Notes under the pieces: model-generated | Told to the model about the DNA's origin: nothing | Seen by the model: only the letters and a program-made list of their open reading frames with translations | The model's database searches: none | Position numbers and translations under genes: made by a program | Source: Herbidospora mongoliensis | GTDB lineage: Bacteria > Actinomycetota > Actinomycetes > Streptosporangiales > Streptosporangiaceae | Reading direction: 5' to 3' | Length of the DNA: 64,000 bases | Assembly: GCF_001570545.1 (NCBI RefSeq) | Contig: NZ_BBXD01000009.1 | Location: 620,001 to 684,000 of the forward strand | Shown: one piece after another, positions 1 through 10,970 of the stretch | Layout: every line of letters begins with the position of its first letter | Numbering within the stretch: the stretch's first letter is position 1

Positions 1-978
1 GAGCCGCACGTCCTCGATGCTGACCCCCGCTTGTTCGGCCACCTGGAACAGCCGGGCCAGCTCGCCCGGACGGTCGCCGATGACCACTTGGACCACCGCG
101 TAGGTGCGCGCGGGCCCGCCGTGCTTGCCGGGGATGCGACCGGTCCCGGTCACGCCCCGCCGGAGCAGGTCGGTGACCTCGTCCATGGATGTGCCGTCGA
201 TCGCGAACTCCCGCAGCGACTGGGCCGCCGTGTTGAGATCGGCCGCGACCGCCTCCAGGACCTCCGCCACGGGGGTGGCGTTCCCGGACAGGATGTTCGT
301 CCACAGAGAAGGATCGCTGGCCGCGATGCGGGTGACGTCGCGGACCCCCTGCCCGCTGAGGCCGAGCGCCGTGTCGGTGGCGTCGGCCAGCCGGGCGGCC
401 ACCGCCGCCGACGTCACGTGAGGTGCGTGGGAGATCACCGCCACCGCCCGGTCGTGCTCGTCGGCCCCGATGGTGACGGGGTTGGCCCCACAGAGCGCGA
501 CGAGCTCGTACACGGCGTCCCGGGCGTCCTTGCCCGACTCCACGGTCGGGCAGAGCGCCCACGGACGCCCGAGGAACAGATCACCCCGGGCCGCCCCAGG
601 ACCGGACCGCTCGCGCCCGGCCAGGGGATGTCCCGCCACGAACGTGGACAGGTCACACCCCAGCACCGCGGCCTGCGCGATCGGCAGCGCCTTCACGCTC
701 GCGACGTCGGTGTAGAAGCGGGCCGCCTCGGATTTCTGCAGTTCGAGCAGTTGGTCCGCGACGAACTGCGGCGGCACCGCGATGACCGCGATGTCGACCC
801 GTTCGCCGCCGTCCCAGGGTTCGCCGGCCCCCAGCTCGCTGGCCAGCCGCGCGGCCCCCGGGTCACGGTCGGCCAGCAGCACCCTGATGTCACGGCGGCG
901 CAGCGCCAACGCCAGCGACGTGCCGATGAGGCCCGTGCCGACTACCAGGGCACTGGTGAGTGAGCCACCCTCGGTCAT
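1..978 (-). CDS. tyrA: Prephenate dehydrogenase, 3' end cut by window edge
   Basis: NAD-dependent oxidative decarboxylation of prephenate to 4-hydroxyphenylpyruvate in tyrosine synthesis. The ATG at 978 opens a frame with the Rossmann motif GTGLIGTSLALAL within the first 25 residues. The last visible residues (GDRPGELARLFQVAEQAG) look like the start of an ACT domain, which in this family senses aromatic amino acids. The frame is still open at base 1, so the C-terminus lies outside. It follows aroH by 21 bp on the same strand, so chorismate mutase and prephenate dehydrogenase, consecutive steps, are probably co-transcribed. In other actinomycetes cmk comes next. Confidence 0.93.
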   Translation of the reverse strand, partial: MTEGGSLTSALVVGTGLIGTSLALALRRRDIRVLLADRDPGAARLASELGAGEPWDGGERVDIAVIAVPPQFVADQLLELQKSEAARFYTDVASVKALPIAQAAVLGCDLSTFVAGHPLAGRERSGPGAARGDLFLGRPWALCPTVESGKDARDAVYELVALCGANPVTIGADEHDRAVAVISHAPHVTSAAVAARLADATDTALGLSGQGVRDVTRIAASDPSLWTNILSGNATPVAEVLEAVAADLNTAAQSLREFAIDGTSMDEVTDLLRRGVTGTGRIPGKHGGPARTYAVVQVVIGDRPGELARLFQVAEQAGVSIEDVRL

Positions 979-999
979 GGAATTACCTCGGTGATCTGT

Positions 1000-1359
1000 C
1001 TATTGAGCGATGTCGACCCGCAGCGCGATCGCGCCGCGCAGGTAGACGTGGTGGATCTCCTGGCGCGGCCGGTCGACGGAGATGTGGGCCATCAGCCGCA
1101 CGACGCGGGGCAGCGCGCCCGGCACGTCGATCTCGGTGGCGCAGATCAGCGGCACGTCGTGGAAGCCCAGCTTACGGGCGGCCAGTGCCGGGAACTCGGC
1201 GGTCAGGTCGGGCGTGGCGGTAAAGATCACGCTGATCACATCGTCTGTGGTGAGCCGGTTTCGCTCCATCACTTCGGTGACCAGCTCGGTCGCTCCCGAG
1301 ATGATCGACTCGCGATCGTTCCCGTCGACCTGAATCGCGCCGCGGACCGCCCTGACCAT
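1000..1359 (-). CDS. aroH: Chorismate mutase, AroH type
   Basis: Rearranges chorismate to prephenate, feeding Tyr and Phe synthesis. At 119 aa it has the size of the monofunctional AroH (trimeric, barrel-like) class rather than the helical AroQ class. It begins MVRAVRGAIQVD and carries the family segments DVISVIFTATPDL and LICATEIDVPGALPRVVR, with VYLRGAIALR near the C-terminus. It lies 30 bp downstream of rluB and 21 bp upstream of tyrA, all on the minus strand. Confidence 0.93.
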   Translation of the reverse strand: MVRAVRGAIQVDGNDRESIISGATELVTEVMERNRLTTDDVISVIFTATPDLTAEFPALAARKLGFHDVPLICATEIDVPGALPRVVRLMAHISVDRPRQEIHHVYLRGAIALRVDIAQ

Positions 1360-1389
1360 GCCTGACTCCTATCTGATCGTCCGCAAAGG

Positions 1390-3456
1390 CTACAGCTTGA
1401 CCGATGCGTAGAGTTCGCCCACTTCGTGCAGGCTGAGCGAGCGGATCGTGCCCGGCTTGAGCCGACCGAGCTTGACCGGCCCGAACTCGATGCGAGCCAG
1501 GTCGATCACGCGGTGCCCGGTCTCCTCCAGCAGGCGGCGCACGATGTGCTTGCGCCCCTCGTGCAGCACGATCTCGACGAGCGCCTGCTGCCCGTGCTCC
1601 TGGACGACGTTGAAGGAGTCGACCTTGGCCAGGCCGTCTTCCAACTCGATCCCGGTGCGCAGCGTGCGGTGCAGGTCGCGCTGGATGGGCCCGGGGACCT
1701 TGGCCCAATACTTCTTCGACACGCCGTAGCTCGGGTGCGTCAGCCGGTGCGCCAGCTCACCGTCGTTGGTGAGCAGCAGCAGCCCCTCGGTCTCGGTGTC
1801 GAGCCGCCCGACGTGGAACAGCCGGGGGGCCAGTTCCTGGACGAAGTCGGCCAGGCACGGCCGCCCCTCCGGGTCCTCCATCGTGGAGACGACGCCGATG
1901 GGCTTGTTCAGCGCGTAGTACACCAGGTCGGGCGCGGTCGGAATCCGCTTCCCGTCGACGTGGATGATCTGCTTGGCCGGGTCGACCCGGGCGCCGAACC
2001 GGCGCACGACCTGCCCGTCGACCTGGACACGGCCCTCGCCGATCAGATCCTCACAGGCCCGCCGCGACGCGACGCCCGCCTGCGCGAGCACCTTCTGCAG
2101 CCGCTCGCCACCGGGAACCTCGGTGGTGTCGCGCTCGTCGGTGTAGCCGGGCTCCCAGAACTCGGGGTCCCGCTTCGGCTGAGCCGAGGTCTTGAAAGGC
2201 TGCGCCGCCACCTTGGGCTTTACCGGCTTACCGATCGTCTGTACGCCATCACGACGCGCCGGCCGGTCAGCCCGCGCAGGCCGGTCGGACTTGCCGAAAC
2301 GCGCCCTGGAGCCCTTGGCGGCCGGGTTGCCCCGCTCGTCCCGCGACTCGAAGGACCGCTGAGGACGGTCGGCGCCGTCAGAACGCTCGTCCCGGTAGGG
2401 ACGCTGCGGCCGGTCACCAGTGGAGGGACGGTCCTCACGGAAGGACCGCTGCTGCCGGTCGCTCGTCGGCGGCCGGTCGTTGCTGAAGGACCGCTGCGGC
2501 CGGTCCCCATAGGGACGCGCGGGCCGGTCGTCGTTGGACCGCTGCGGCCGATCGCCGTAAGGGCGAGCAGGCCGGTCGTCGTTGGACCGCTGCGGCCGGT
2601 CGTTGCCGAAAGTCCGCTGCGGACGGTCACCGTAAGGACGGTCGGAACGCGACCGGTCATCACGAGCTGGCCGGTCACTGTTGAACGACCGCTGAGGACG
2701 GTCGCCGGTAGCGGGCCGGTCGTTGTTGAAGGACCGCTGCGGCCGATCGCCATAAGGACGGGCGTCACGAGCCGGGCGGTCATTGAAGGACCGCTGCGGC
2801 CGGTCCCCATAGGGACGCGCGGGCCGGTCGTCGTTGGACCGCTGGGGCCGATCGCCGTAAGGACGGGCCGGACGGTCATCGTTGTAGGACCGCTGAGGCC
2901 GATCGCCGTAGGGACGGTCGGAACGCGGCCGGTCATCACGAGCCGGACGGTCGTTGAAGGACCGCTGCGGCCGGTCCCCATAAGGACGCGCGGGCCGGTC
3001 GTCGTTGGACCGCTGGGGCCGGTCACCGTAAGGGCGAGCGGGACGGTCGTCGTTGTAGGACCGCTGAGGCCGGTCACCATAGGGACGGGCGGGACGGTCG
3101 CCATAAGGACGGTCGGAACGCGGACGGTCGTCACGCGCGGGCCGATCACCGTAAGAACGGGCAGGGCGGTCGTCGTTGGACCGCTGCGGCCGGTCGCCGT
3201 AAGGACGGTCGGAGCGGGGGTTGTCGTCGCGGGAGGGGCGCTGGGCCCGGTCGTCCCGGGAGCCGTAACTCCTGTCGCCGCCGCGGGTGTCGCGGGAGCC
3301 GGAGCCGCCGCCCGCGGAGGCGCCGCGGTCGTCGCGGGAGCCGAAGCCACCCCGCTTGGCGGGGCCGCCGGAACCGGCGCCGCGGGCGCCTGAGCGGCCC
3401 GCGCGGAAGGCGTTGTCTCGACCGCGTCCATCACCGGACGGGGTTCGCTTGTTCAC
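1390..3456 (-). CDS. rluB: 23S rRNA pseudouridine synthase (RluB type) with long repetitive N-terminus
   Basis: Isomerises a uridine in 23S rRNA. Residues ~449-500 form an S4 RNA-binding domain (GERLQKVLAQAGVASRRACE). The catalytic motif GRLDTETEGLLLL starts near residue 550, with Asp553 the expected nucleophile, followed by HEGRKHIVRRLLE. The first ~448 residues are low-complexity, rich in Arg, Asp, Pro, Gly and Ser, and include 13 copies of GDRPQR. Typical RluB proteins are about 250 aa, so this one is nearly three times longer. The GTG start overlaps the scpB stop by 4 bp (GTGA), so translation is probably coupled. The extension keeps the frame through every repeat, so it is coding and probably disordered. 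Confidence 0.93.
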   Translation of the reverse strand: MNKRTPSGDGRGRDNAFRAGRSGARGAGSGGPAKRGGFGSRDDRGASAGGGSGSRDTRGGDRSYGSRDDRAQRPSRDDNPRSDRPYGDRPQRSNDDRPARSYGDRPARDDRPRSDRPYGDRPARPYGDRPQRSYNDDRPARPYGDRPQRSNDDRPARPYGDRPQRSFNDRPARDDRPRSDRPYGDRPQRSYNDDRPARPYGDRPQRSNDDRPARPYGDRPQRSFNDRPARDARPYGDRPQRSFNNDRPATGDRPQRSFNSDRPARDDRSRSDRPYGDRPQRTFGNDRPQRSNDDRPARPYGDRPQRSNDDRPARPYGDRPQRSFSNDRPPTSDRQQRSFREDRPSTGDRPQRPYRDERSDGADRPQRSFESRDERGNPAAKGSRARFGKSDRPARADRPARRDGVQTIGKPVKPKVAAQPFKTSAQPKRDPEFWEPGYTDERDTTEVPGGERLQKVLAQAGVASRRACEDLIGEGRVQVDGQVVRRFGARVDPAKQIIHVDGKRIPTAPDLVYYALNKPIGVVSTMEDPEGRPCLADFVQELAPRLFHVGRLDTETEGLLLLTNDGELAHRLTHPSYGVSKKYWAKVPGPIQRDLHRTLRTGIELEDGLAKVDSFNVVQEHGQQALVEIVLHEGRKHIVRRLLEETGHRVIDLARIEFGPVKLGRLKPGTIRSLSLHEVGELYASVKL
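2380..3240 (-). repeat. Tandem degenerate repeats inside rluB
   Basis: Imperfect direct repeats encode RPYGDRPQRS-like units separated by NDDRPA, FNDRPA or DDRPRSD. Nearly identical DNA blocks recur, for example around 2488-2545 and 2787-2845. The period is mostly a multiple of 3, so copy changes would keep the frame. This is a protein-coding repeat and not CRISPR: there are no unique spacers. Confidence 0.9.
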
Positions 3457-3995
3457 TTGGAATGCTCCTCAAGAGTGTCGTCGTCTGGGAGGAAGGGCGC
3501 GAGTTCGGGGAGCTCGGAGAGATCCCGCAGGCCCAGCCTCTCCATGAAGTAGCTGGTGGTCCGGTAGAGCAAAGCCTGGCTCTCCGGGTCGGTCCCGGCC
3601 TCCTCGACGAGGCCGCGGGCGGCGAGCGTGCGCATGACGCCGTCGCTGTTGACGCCGCGGATGGCCGCCACCCTGGCCCGGCTGACGGGCTGACGGTAGG
3701 CGACCACGGCGAGGGTCTCCAGGGCGGCCTGGGTCAGCCGCGCCTGCTGGCCGTCGCGCACGAACCGCTCCACCAGCGGAGCGCATTCGGCACGCGTGTA
3801 GAGGCGCCATCCTCCGGCGACCTCTCTCAGATCAAAACCCCTCCCGGCGGAGGTGTATTCCGCCGACAGTCCGCGCAGGGCGGCCGCGACCTCGATGGTC
3901 GGCCGTTCGAGCACCTGCGCGAGGGTGATCTCCTCGACGGGTTCTTCGACGACGAGAAGGATGGCCTCGAGCCCCATCGTGAGGTCAGACATCAT
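3453..3995 (-). CDS. scpB: Segregation and condensation protein B
   Basis: Kleisin-interacting winged-helix subunit of the SMC-ScpAB condensin. I start it at the ATGATG at 3995/3992, preceded by an AGAGGG ribosome-binding site and overlapping the end of scpA; this gives 180 aa. Segments LEAILLVVEEPVEE, ETLAVVAYRQPVSRA and IRGVNSDGVMRTLAARGLVEE are typical of ScpB. An upstream in-frame ATG at 4043 would lie well inside scpA and is less likely. The stop overlaps the rluB start. Confidence 0.93.
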   Translation of the reverse strand: MMSDLTMGLEAILLVVEEPVEEITLAQVLERPTIEVAAALRGLSAEYTSAGRGFDLREVAGGWRLYTRAECAPLVERFVRDGQQARLTQAALETLAVVAYRQPVSRARVAAIRGVNSDGVMRTLAARGLVEEAGTDPESQALLYRTTSYFMERLGLRDLSELPELAPFLPDDDTLEEHSK

Positions 3996-4818
3996 CGCCC
4001 TCTTCTCGTCGCGTCTCGTCGTAGTCGTCGCCGACGAGCACACTGCCGTCGGCTGTTCCGGTCCAGGTCACGTACAGATCCCCCAGAGGCTCGGCCTGTT
4101 CGAAGGTGACCGCGGCCTCGCGGAACAGCTCCAGAACGGCGAGGAACCTCGCCACCACTTCGAATGGGCCGGCGCAGTCGGAGGTCAGCGCCCGGAATGT
4201 CGCGGTGCCCGCCCGGCGCAACCGCTCAACCAGGATAGCGGCCTGTTCGCGTACCGAGGCGAGCGGTTGGTACATGTGGGTGATCGAGACGGTCGGCGGG
4301 AGCTTCGGCGTGAACGCCCTGCGGGCGATCTCGGCCAGCCGTTCGGGCCCGATCCCGAGGATCAGCTCGGGCAGCAGGTTGGCGAACGCCGGCTCCAGCG
4401 GCACCACCCGCGCGAACCGCAGCGACTCCTCGGCCATCCTCCCCGAGAAGATCTTCGCCACTTCCTTGTACGCCCGATACTGCAGCAACCGCGCGAACAG
4501 CAGGTCACGGGCCTCCAGCAGGGCGAGGTCCTCTTCGTCCTCGACCTCGCCCGAGGGCAGCAGCCGGGCCGCCTTGAGGTCGAGCAGGGTGGCCGCGACC
4601 AGCAGGAAGTGGCTCGTCTGGTCGAGATCCCATTCGGGGCCCCGACCGCGGATGTAGGAGATGAACTCGTCGGTGACCTTGCTGAGCGACACCTCGGTGA
4701 TGTCGAGCTTGTGCTTGGCGATCAGCCCGAGCAGCAGATCGAAGGGCCCCTCGAACACCTCAAGGTGGACGTGGAACCCCACCTCTTCTGGGGGCGCGCT
4801 GATCTCCGGCTCGGTCAC
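3985..4818 (-). CDS. scpA: Segregation and condensation protein A
   Basis: Kleisin subunit that bridges SMC heads in chromosome condensation. It is 277 aa and begins with ~15 residues of leader, then the ScpA hallmark FEGPFDLLLGLIAKHKLDI and LLVAATLLDLKAARLLP. The C-terminal winged-helix part ends just inside the scpB start. It lies 21 bp downstream of parA in the parA-scpA-scpB-rluB run found in many actinobacteria. Confidence 0.95.
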   Translation of the reverse strand: MTEPEISAPPEEVGFHVHLEVFEGPFDLLLGLIAKHKLDITEVSLSKVTDEFISYIRGRGPEWDLDQTSHFLLVAATLLDLKAARLLPSGEVEDEEDLALLEARDLLFARLLQYRAYKEVAKIFSGRMAEESLRFARVVPLEPAFANLLPELILGIGPERLAEIARRAFTPKLPPTVSITHMYQPLASVREQAAILVERLRRAGTATFRALTSDCAGPFEVVARFLAVLELFREAAVTFEQAEPLGDLYVTWTGTADGSVLVGDDYDETRREEGDDV

Positions 4819-4839
4819 CGGGCCATTGTCCCCCAGAAA

Positions 4840-5730
4840 TCAGAGGCGCGCGGGCCAGCGGGCGAGCACCTCACGGGCCAGGTCACGGTAGGCGGTGGCA
4901 CCCATCGAACCCGGGTCGAACTGGGTGATCGGCTCCCCGGCCAGGGTGGCGTCGGGGAAGCGGACGGTGCGGTTGATGACGGTGTGGAAGACCTTCTCGC
5001 CGAACCCCTGCATGATCGTCGCGAGCACCTCGCGGGCGTGGAGGGTGCGAGGGTCGTACATGGTGGCGAGGATGCCGTCGATCTCCAGGTGCTTGTTGAG
5101 GCGCTCCTGGACCTTGGAGACCGATTCCATCAGCAGGGCCACGCCGCGCAGCGCGAAGAACTCGCACTCCAGGGGGATCATGACGCTGTGGGCGCAGGTC
5201 AGCGCGTTGACCGTGAGCAGACCGAGCGAGGGCTGGCAGTCGATCAGGCAGATGTCGTAGTAGGGGAGCAGGGGCTCCAGGCTGCGCTGGAGGGCGTATT
5301 CGCGGGCGACCTCGTTGACCAGCCGGATCTCCGCGCCGGACAGGAAGATGTTGCTGGGCAGCAGGTCCATGCCCTCGACGCTGGTGGCGAGCAGCGCGTC
5401 TTCCGCGGTGACGTCGGACTCCTCCATCAGGAGGTCGTAGATCGTCGTCTCCAGCGGGCGTGGGTCTATTCCCAGACCCACGGACAGGGCGCCCTGCGGG
5501 TCGAAGTCGACCAGCAGCACCTTCTGCCCGACCTCGGCTAACGCGGCGCCGAGGTTGATGGTGGTGGTCGTCTTACCGACGCCACCCTTCTGGTTCACCA
5601 TGGCCACGACCCGCGCCGGACCGTGGTTCGAGGGCACGGAGGGCTCGGGGAAGACCGGGCGCGGGCGCCCCGTCGGACCCAGGGCACCCTGGTTCGCCGC
5701 GGTCCACGTGTCGTCTGTGGTCGCAGTCAC
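4840..5730 (-). CDS. ParA/Soj-family ATPase
   Basis: Deviant Walker ATPase of the ParA/MinD superfamily. The GTG at 5730 is preceded by AGGGAGGTT at good spacing, giving 296 aa. It has a ~45-residue variable N-terminus, then the deviant Walker A KGGVGKTTTTINLG, the switch DFDPQG and the Walker B-like IDCQPSLG. No parB follows, and the gene leads into scpAB, so it is the scpAB-linked ParA paralogue rather than the oriC-linked one. A longer start at 5808 would run through the likely promoter. Confidence 0.92.
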   Translation of the reverse strand: MTATTDDTWTAANQGALGPTGRPRPVFPEPSVPSNHGPARVVAMVNQKGGVGKTTTTINLGAALAEVGQKVLLVDFDPQGALSVGLGIDPRPLETTIYDLLMEESDVTAEDALLATSVEGMDLLPSNIFLSGAEIRLVNEVAREYALQRSLEPLLPYYDICLIDCQPSLGLLTVNALTCAHSVMIPLECEFFALRGVALLMESVSKVQERLNKHLEIDGILATMYDPRTLHAREVLATIMQGFGEKVFHTVINRTVRFPDATLAGEPITQFDPGSMGATAYRDLAREVLARWPARL

Positions 5731-5765
5731 CTGTTGAACCTCCCTGATGGACCCGAATCGGACCG

Positions 5766-5794
5766 AATCTAGAGGGTAGTCACGTATGCGGCAA
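5766..5794 (-). promoter_or_regulatory. Sigma70-type promoter of the parA-scpAB-rluB operon
   Basis: On the minus strand a -35 TTGCCG (5794-5789) and a -10 TAGATT (5771-5766) are separated by exactly 17 bp. The -10 ends about 35 bp upstream of the GTG start of the ParA gene. Confidence 0.55.
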
Positions 5795-5833
5795 GGCGCC
5801 GCGCGCAAGCAAAGCCAGGGTAATGGAAGTGCA

Positions 5834-6751
5834 TCACCTGCGGGCGCGGGGATGCGCCGCCGCGTACACCTCTCTGAGCCGGTCGACCGTCACCAGTGTG
5901 TAGACCTGAGTGGTGGTCACCGATGCGTGGCCGAGCAGCTCCTGCACCACCCTAACGTCGGCGCCGCCGTCGAGAAGGTGGGTTGCGAACGAATGGCGCA
6001 ACATGTGCGGGGACACACCGGACAGGCCGGCCCGGTCGGCGGCCGACTGGAGGACCTCCCAGGCGCCCTGCCGGGTCAGCCGGCCGCCCCGGGCGTTGAG
6101 GAACAGAGCGGGCGTGCCGCGCCCGTGAGAGGCGATGAGGGGCCGCGCGCGCACCAGGTAGGAGTCCAGTGCCGACCGGGCGTAGCGGCCCAGAGGAACG
6201 ATCCTGGTCGTGCCGCCCTTGCCGCGCAGCACCACCTGTGAGGCCGCCGCGATGTCGTCGACTGCCAGGCCCACCGCTTCGGAGATGCGGGCGCCGGTTC
6301 CGTACAGGACCTCGAGAAGAGCCCGGTTCCGGAACGTCAGAGGCGACTCGTCGGGACCCGAGGCGGCGATGAGGCGCTCCACGTCGTCGACGGTGATCGC
6401 CTTCGGCAGCCGCCGCAGCGTGCGCGGCGGCCGGACCTGGTTGGCCGGGTCGTGGCCCGAGACGCCCTCGCGCAGCGCGAACCGGTGGAGCCCCCGGACA
6501 GCCGAAACGGCCCGGGCCGCCGAGCTGGCGACCAGGGCCGGATGTTCGTCGTCGCCCTCACGCAGGGCCGCCAGGAAGCTGACCACATCGGCCTCGGCGA
6601 CCTGGCTGATCGAAGCCAGGCCGCGCGAGGACAGATGGTCGACGTAACGTCGCAGGTCACGGCGGTATGAGGCCAGCGTGTTCGCCGAAAGGCCCCGCTC
6701 CACCGCCAGATGGGCGAGGTAGCTGGTAAGTACGGCTTCCGGCGAGCTCAG
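5834..6751 (-). CDS. xerD: Tyrosine recombinase XerD
   Basis: Resolves chromosome dimers at dif with XerC. The catalytic set is visible: Arg in [12 protein letters not shown], Lys in [24 protein letters not shown], His in [13 protein letters not shown] and the terminal nucleophile Tyr. Homology to the family N-terminus begins at [15 protein letters not shown]. The only usable codon there is CTG (6751-6749), preceded by AGGGGA 6 nt away, giving 305 aa, the normal XerD length. No ATG, GTG or TTG occurs in frame between 6910 and this point. The gene follows the NUDIX stop closely. Confidence 0.9.
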   Translation of the reverse strand: MSSPEAVLTSYLAHLAVERGLSANTLASYRRDLRRYVDHLSSRGLASISQVAEADVVSFLAALREGDDEHPALVASSAARAVSAVRGLHRFALREGVSGHDPANQVRPPRTLRRLPKAITVDDVERLIAASGPDESPLTFRNRALLEVLYGTGARISEAVGLAVDDIAAASQVVLRGKGGTTRIVPLGRYARSALDSYLVRARPLIASHGRGTPALFLNARGGRLTRQGAWEVLQSAADRAGLSGVSPHMLRHSFATHLLDGGADVRVVQELLGHASVTTTQVYTLVTVDRLREVYAAAHPRARR

Positions 6752-6765
6752 CGTAGGTCCCCTGT

Positions 6766-9086
<2,321 letters not shown>

Positions 9087-9128
9087 TTATCAAAGCCTGG
9101 TGTCCCCAAGGCACCCACGTGCGGTAAC

Positions 9129-9144
9129 CCGCCATAGATGGCGG
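9129..9144. promoter_or_regulatory. Perfect palindrome in the pyrG/acyltransferase divergent region
   Basis: CCGCCATAGATGGCGG, two 7-bp arms around AG, lies 28 bp before the acyltransferase start. It could be an operator or a small hairpin. No factor can be named. Confidence 0.3.
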
Positions 9145-9171
9145 TTTCACAAGAAGGTAACTTGATCCGTT

Positions 9172-9840
9172 ATGTCGATGCGGCAACGGTTGCTGGGCCG
9201 TCTGATCCACCGGGTGTGGGCCTACATCCGCGAGGCCGGGGCCATCAGCCCCCACTCCCCAGCTGGCTATCGGTTCCGCAGACTGGGCGACGGCGTGTGC
9301 ATCGCGTTCCCGGTGGGAGCCATCTTCGGCGAGCAGTGGATCGAGATCGGCGACCACACCCTGATCGGCGAACGGGTGTCGATCTCGGCCGGAATGTGGC
9401 CCGGCTTGGACCTGGGTCCCTCCTCGCTCGTACGGATCGGCGGATCCTGCTCGATCGGCCGCGGCAGCCACATCGTCGGCCACCAGTCGATCGACATCGG
9501 TGACCACGTCTTCACCGGCCCGTACGTCTACATCACCGACCAGAACCACGTCTACGACGACCCCGCGACCCCGGTCGGCCGCCAGTGGCCGCGTAACAAT
9601 CCGGTCAGCATCGGCGAGGGCTCGTGGCTCGGCACCGGGGCGATCATCCTGCCCGGGACGCGCATCGGCCGGCAGTGCGTCGTCGCAGGTGGGGCGGTGG
9701 TCCGCGGCGAGTTCCCCGATCACTGCGTGATCGCCGGAGTGCCCGCGAAGATCGTGCGGCGGTACTCCCCCGAGGAGGGCTGGGTGGCGCCGGAAGTCCG
9801 GTTGATGCGGATCGCAGGAAGTTCCGGGGATATTTCGTAA
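9172..9840 (+). CDS. Left-handed beta-helix acyltransferase (hexapeptide repeat)
   Basis: Probable O-acetyl or other acyl transferase of the WbbJ/maltose-acetyltransferase type. In 222 aa, hexapeptide turns run from about residue 45 (IEIGDHTLIGERVSI, CSIGRGSHIVG, IDIGDHVFTGPYVYITDQNHVY) to the C-terminal SIGEGSWLGTGAIILPGTRIG and VVAGGAVVRGEFP-VIAGVPAKIVRR. The substrate cannot be told from sequence. The ribosome-binding site is weak, and a second in-frame ATG lies at 9178. The gene stands alone, divergent from pyrG. Confidence 0.88.
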   Translation: MSMRQRLLGRLIHRVWAYIREAGAISPHSPAGYRFRRLGDGVCIAFPVGAIFGEQWIEIGDHTLIGERVSISAGMWPGLDLGPSSLVRIGGSCSIGRGSHIVGHQSIDIGDHVFTGPYVYITDQNHVYDDPATPVGRQWPRNNPVSIGEGSWLGTGAIILPGTRIGRQCVVAGGAVVRGEFPDHCVIAGVPAKIVRRYSPEEGWVAPEVRLMRIAGSSGDIS

Positions 9841-9886
9841 TAGTGGGTCGTTGTCCCCTCGAACCTCGAAGGGAGGGTGATCCGCT

Positions 9887-10492
9887 GTGTTCGCGACACT
9901 GACCGGGTTAGGGCTGTCGACGGCGGCCGGTCTGAACGCGTACATCCCGCTGATGGTCGTCGGCGTCCTCGCCAACGTGACCGACGCCGTGAAGCTGCCC
10001 GCCGAATACGCGTGGCTGTCGAACGGCTGGGTGCTCGGCATCATCGGGGTGCTGCTGCTGGCCGAGTTCGTCCTCGACAAGGTGCCCGTCGTCGACCACG
10101 TCAACGACATCATCCAGACGGCGATCCGCCCGGCGGCGGGCGGCGTGGTCTTCAGCGCGACCTCGGCCGCCTCACACCTCGACAACTCGACGTGGATGAC
10201 GGAACACCCGGCCGTGGGCTGGGTCCTGGGGATCGTGACGGCGCTGATCGTCCACCTGGTGAAGTCGAGCGCCCGCCCCGTGGTGAACGCCACGACGGCC
10301 GGAGTCGGCGCCCCGGTGGTGAGCACGGTGGAGGACGCCGGGTCGCTCAGCCTCAGCCTGGTGGCCGTGTTCCTGCCCGTGCTGGTGCTGGTCTTCCTGG
10401 CGGGGATGATCGCCATCGGCTGGGTGGCGATACGCAGGGTCAGACGACTAAGACACACCAGACGTGCCACGAGGGCCGCAGGAGCGCGCTGA
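9887..10492 (+). CDS. DUF4126 membrane protein
   Basis: Unknown function. The GTG at 9887 follows a GGGAGGG ribosome-binding site. The 201-aa product starts FATLTGLGLSTAAGLNAYIP, the DUF4126 signature, and has about four to five hydrophobic segments (e.g. GIIGVLLLAEFVLDKVP, GWVLGIVTALIVHLV, VFLPVLVLVFLAGMIAIG) and a basic C-terminal tail. It lies 46 bp after the acyltransferase, perhaps in one transcript. Confidence 0.85.
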   Translation: MFATLTGLGLSTAAGLNAYIPLMVVGVLANVTDAVKLPAEYAWLSNGWVLGIIGVLLLAEFVLDKVPVVDHVNDIIQTAIRPAAGGVVFSATSAASHLDNSTWMTEHPAVGWVLGIVTALIVHLVKSSARPVVNATTAGVGAPVVSTVEDAGSLSLSLVAVFLPVLVLVFLAGMIAIGWVAIRRVRRLRHTRRATRAAGAR

Positions 10493-10499
10493 GGACGCC

Positions 10500-10589
10500 T
10501 CACAGCCCTCCGGGGGTATCGGGGGGCAGCGGAGTGGCGGCGAGATGGGCGAGCGGCGCCATGAAGCTCTCGTGGTCGACGCCCTTCAA
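10500..10589 (-). CDS. Possible very small ORF or gene remnant
   Basis: Between the DUF4126 gene and the VOC gene a short minus-strand frame (TTG at 10589, alternative ATG at 10562, stop 10502-10500) shows strong G/C preference at third positions. It encodes LKGVDHESFMAPLAH... ending in a Pro-rich tail. The other frames give Arg-rich translations typical of non-coding reading. It may be a real peptide or the tail of a decayed gene. No homologue is recognised. Confidence 0.25.
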   Translation of the reverse strand: MKGVDHESFMAPLAHLAATPLPPDTPGGL

Positions 10590-10628
10590 CCACCCGCACG
10601 ACGAAGGCAGGCCTGCTCATCACGGCGC

Positions 10629-10970
10629 TCAGAGGGGAGCGCCGCCGAAGCCGATCTCGTTGCCGTCCGGGTCGCGGTAGGTGATCTTGCGCACGCCGTT
10701 CGAGTAGGTCTCCCGTTGCGCCGGCTCCAGCCCCCGTTCGGTGATTCCCGTCACCACCGTGTCGAGATCGCTCACGAAGATCGTGTGAATGGCGTGCCCG
10801 GCGCGCTCGGGCAGCAGCTCGATGTACACGTGCCGATGCTCCGCGAGCTCCCACACTGCCTCCACGTCGTTCGGGAAGAACGCGGGCGCGGATCCCAGCA
10901 GCCGCTCGTACCAATCCAGCGCCGCGGCGAGGTCGGTCACCGGGATCCCCGCGAACAGGTCGACGGTCAC
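10629..10970 (-). CDS. VOC (glyoxalase/bleomycin resistance) family protein
   Basis: Small metal-binding or substrate-binding fold of unknown specificity. In 113 aa it shows one VOC unit: [24 protein letters not shown] at the N-terminus and the closing [15 protein letters not shown] typical of the family. The start codon overlaps the uvrB stop by 4 bp, so it is coupled to uvrB. That coupling may reflect transcription rather than a DNA-repair role. Confidence 0.85.
   Translation of the reverse strand: MTVDLFAGIPVTDLAAALDWYERLLGSAPAFFPNDVEAVWELAEHRHVYIELLPERAGHAIHTIFVSDLDTVVTGITERGLEPAQRETYSNGVRKITYRDPDGNEIGFGGAPL

Noticed and set aside
2380-3240. CRISPR-like repeat array
   Set aside because: Units are contiguous, encode a continuous protein and have no unique spacers.
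1426-3393. A 655-codon plus-strand frame opposite rluB, rich in repeats such as GPLRPV
   Set aside because: The repeats mirror those of rluB; the S4 and catalytic motifs are on the minus strand.
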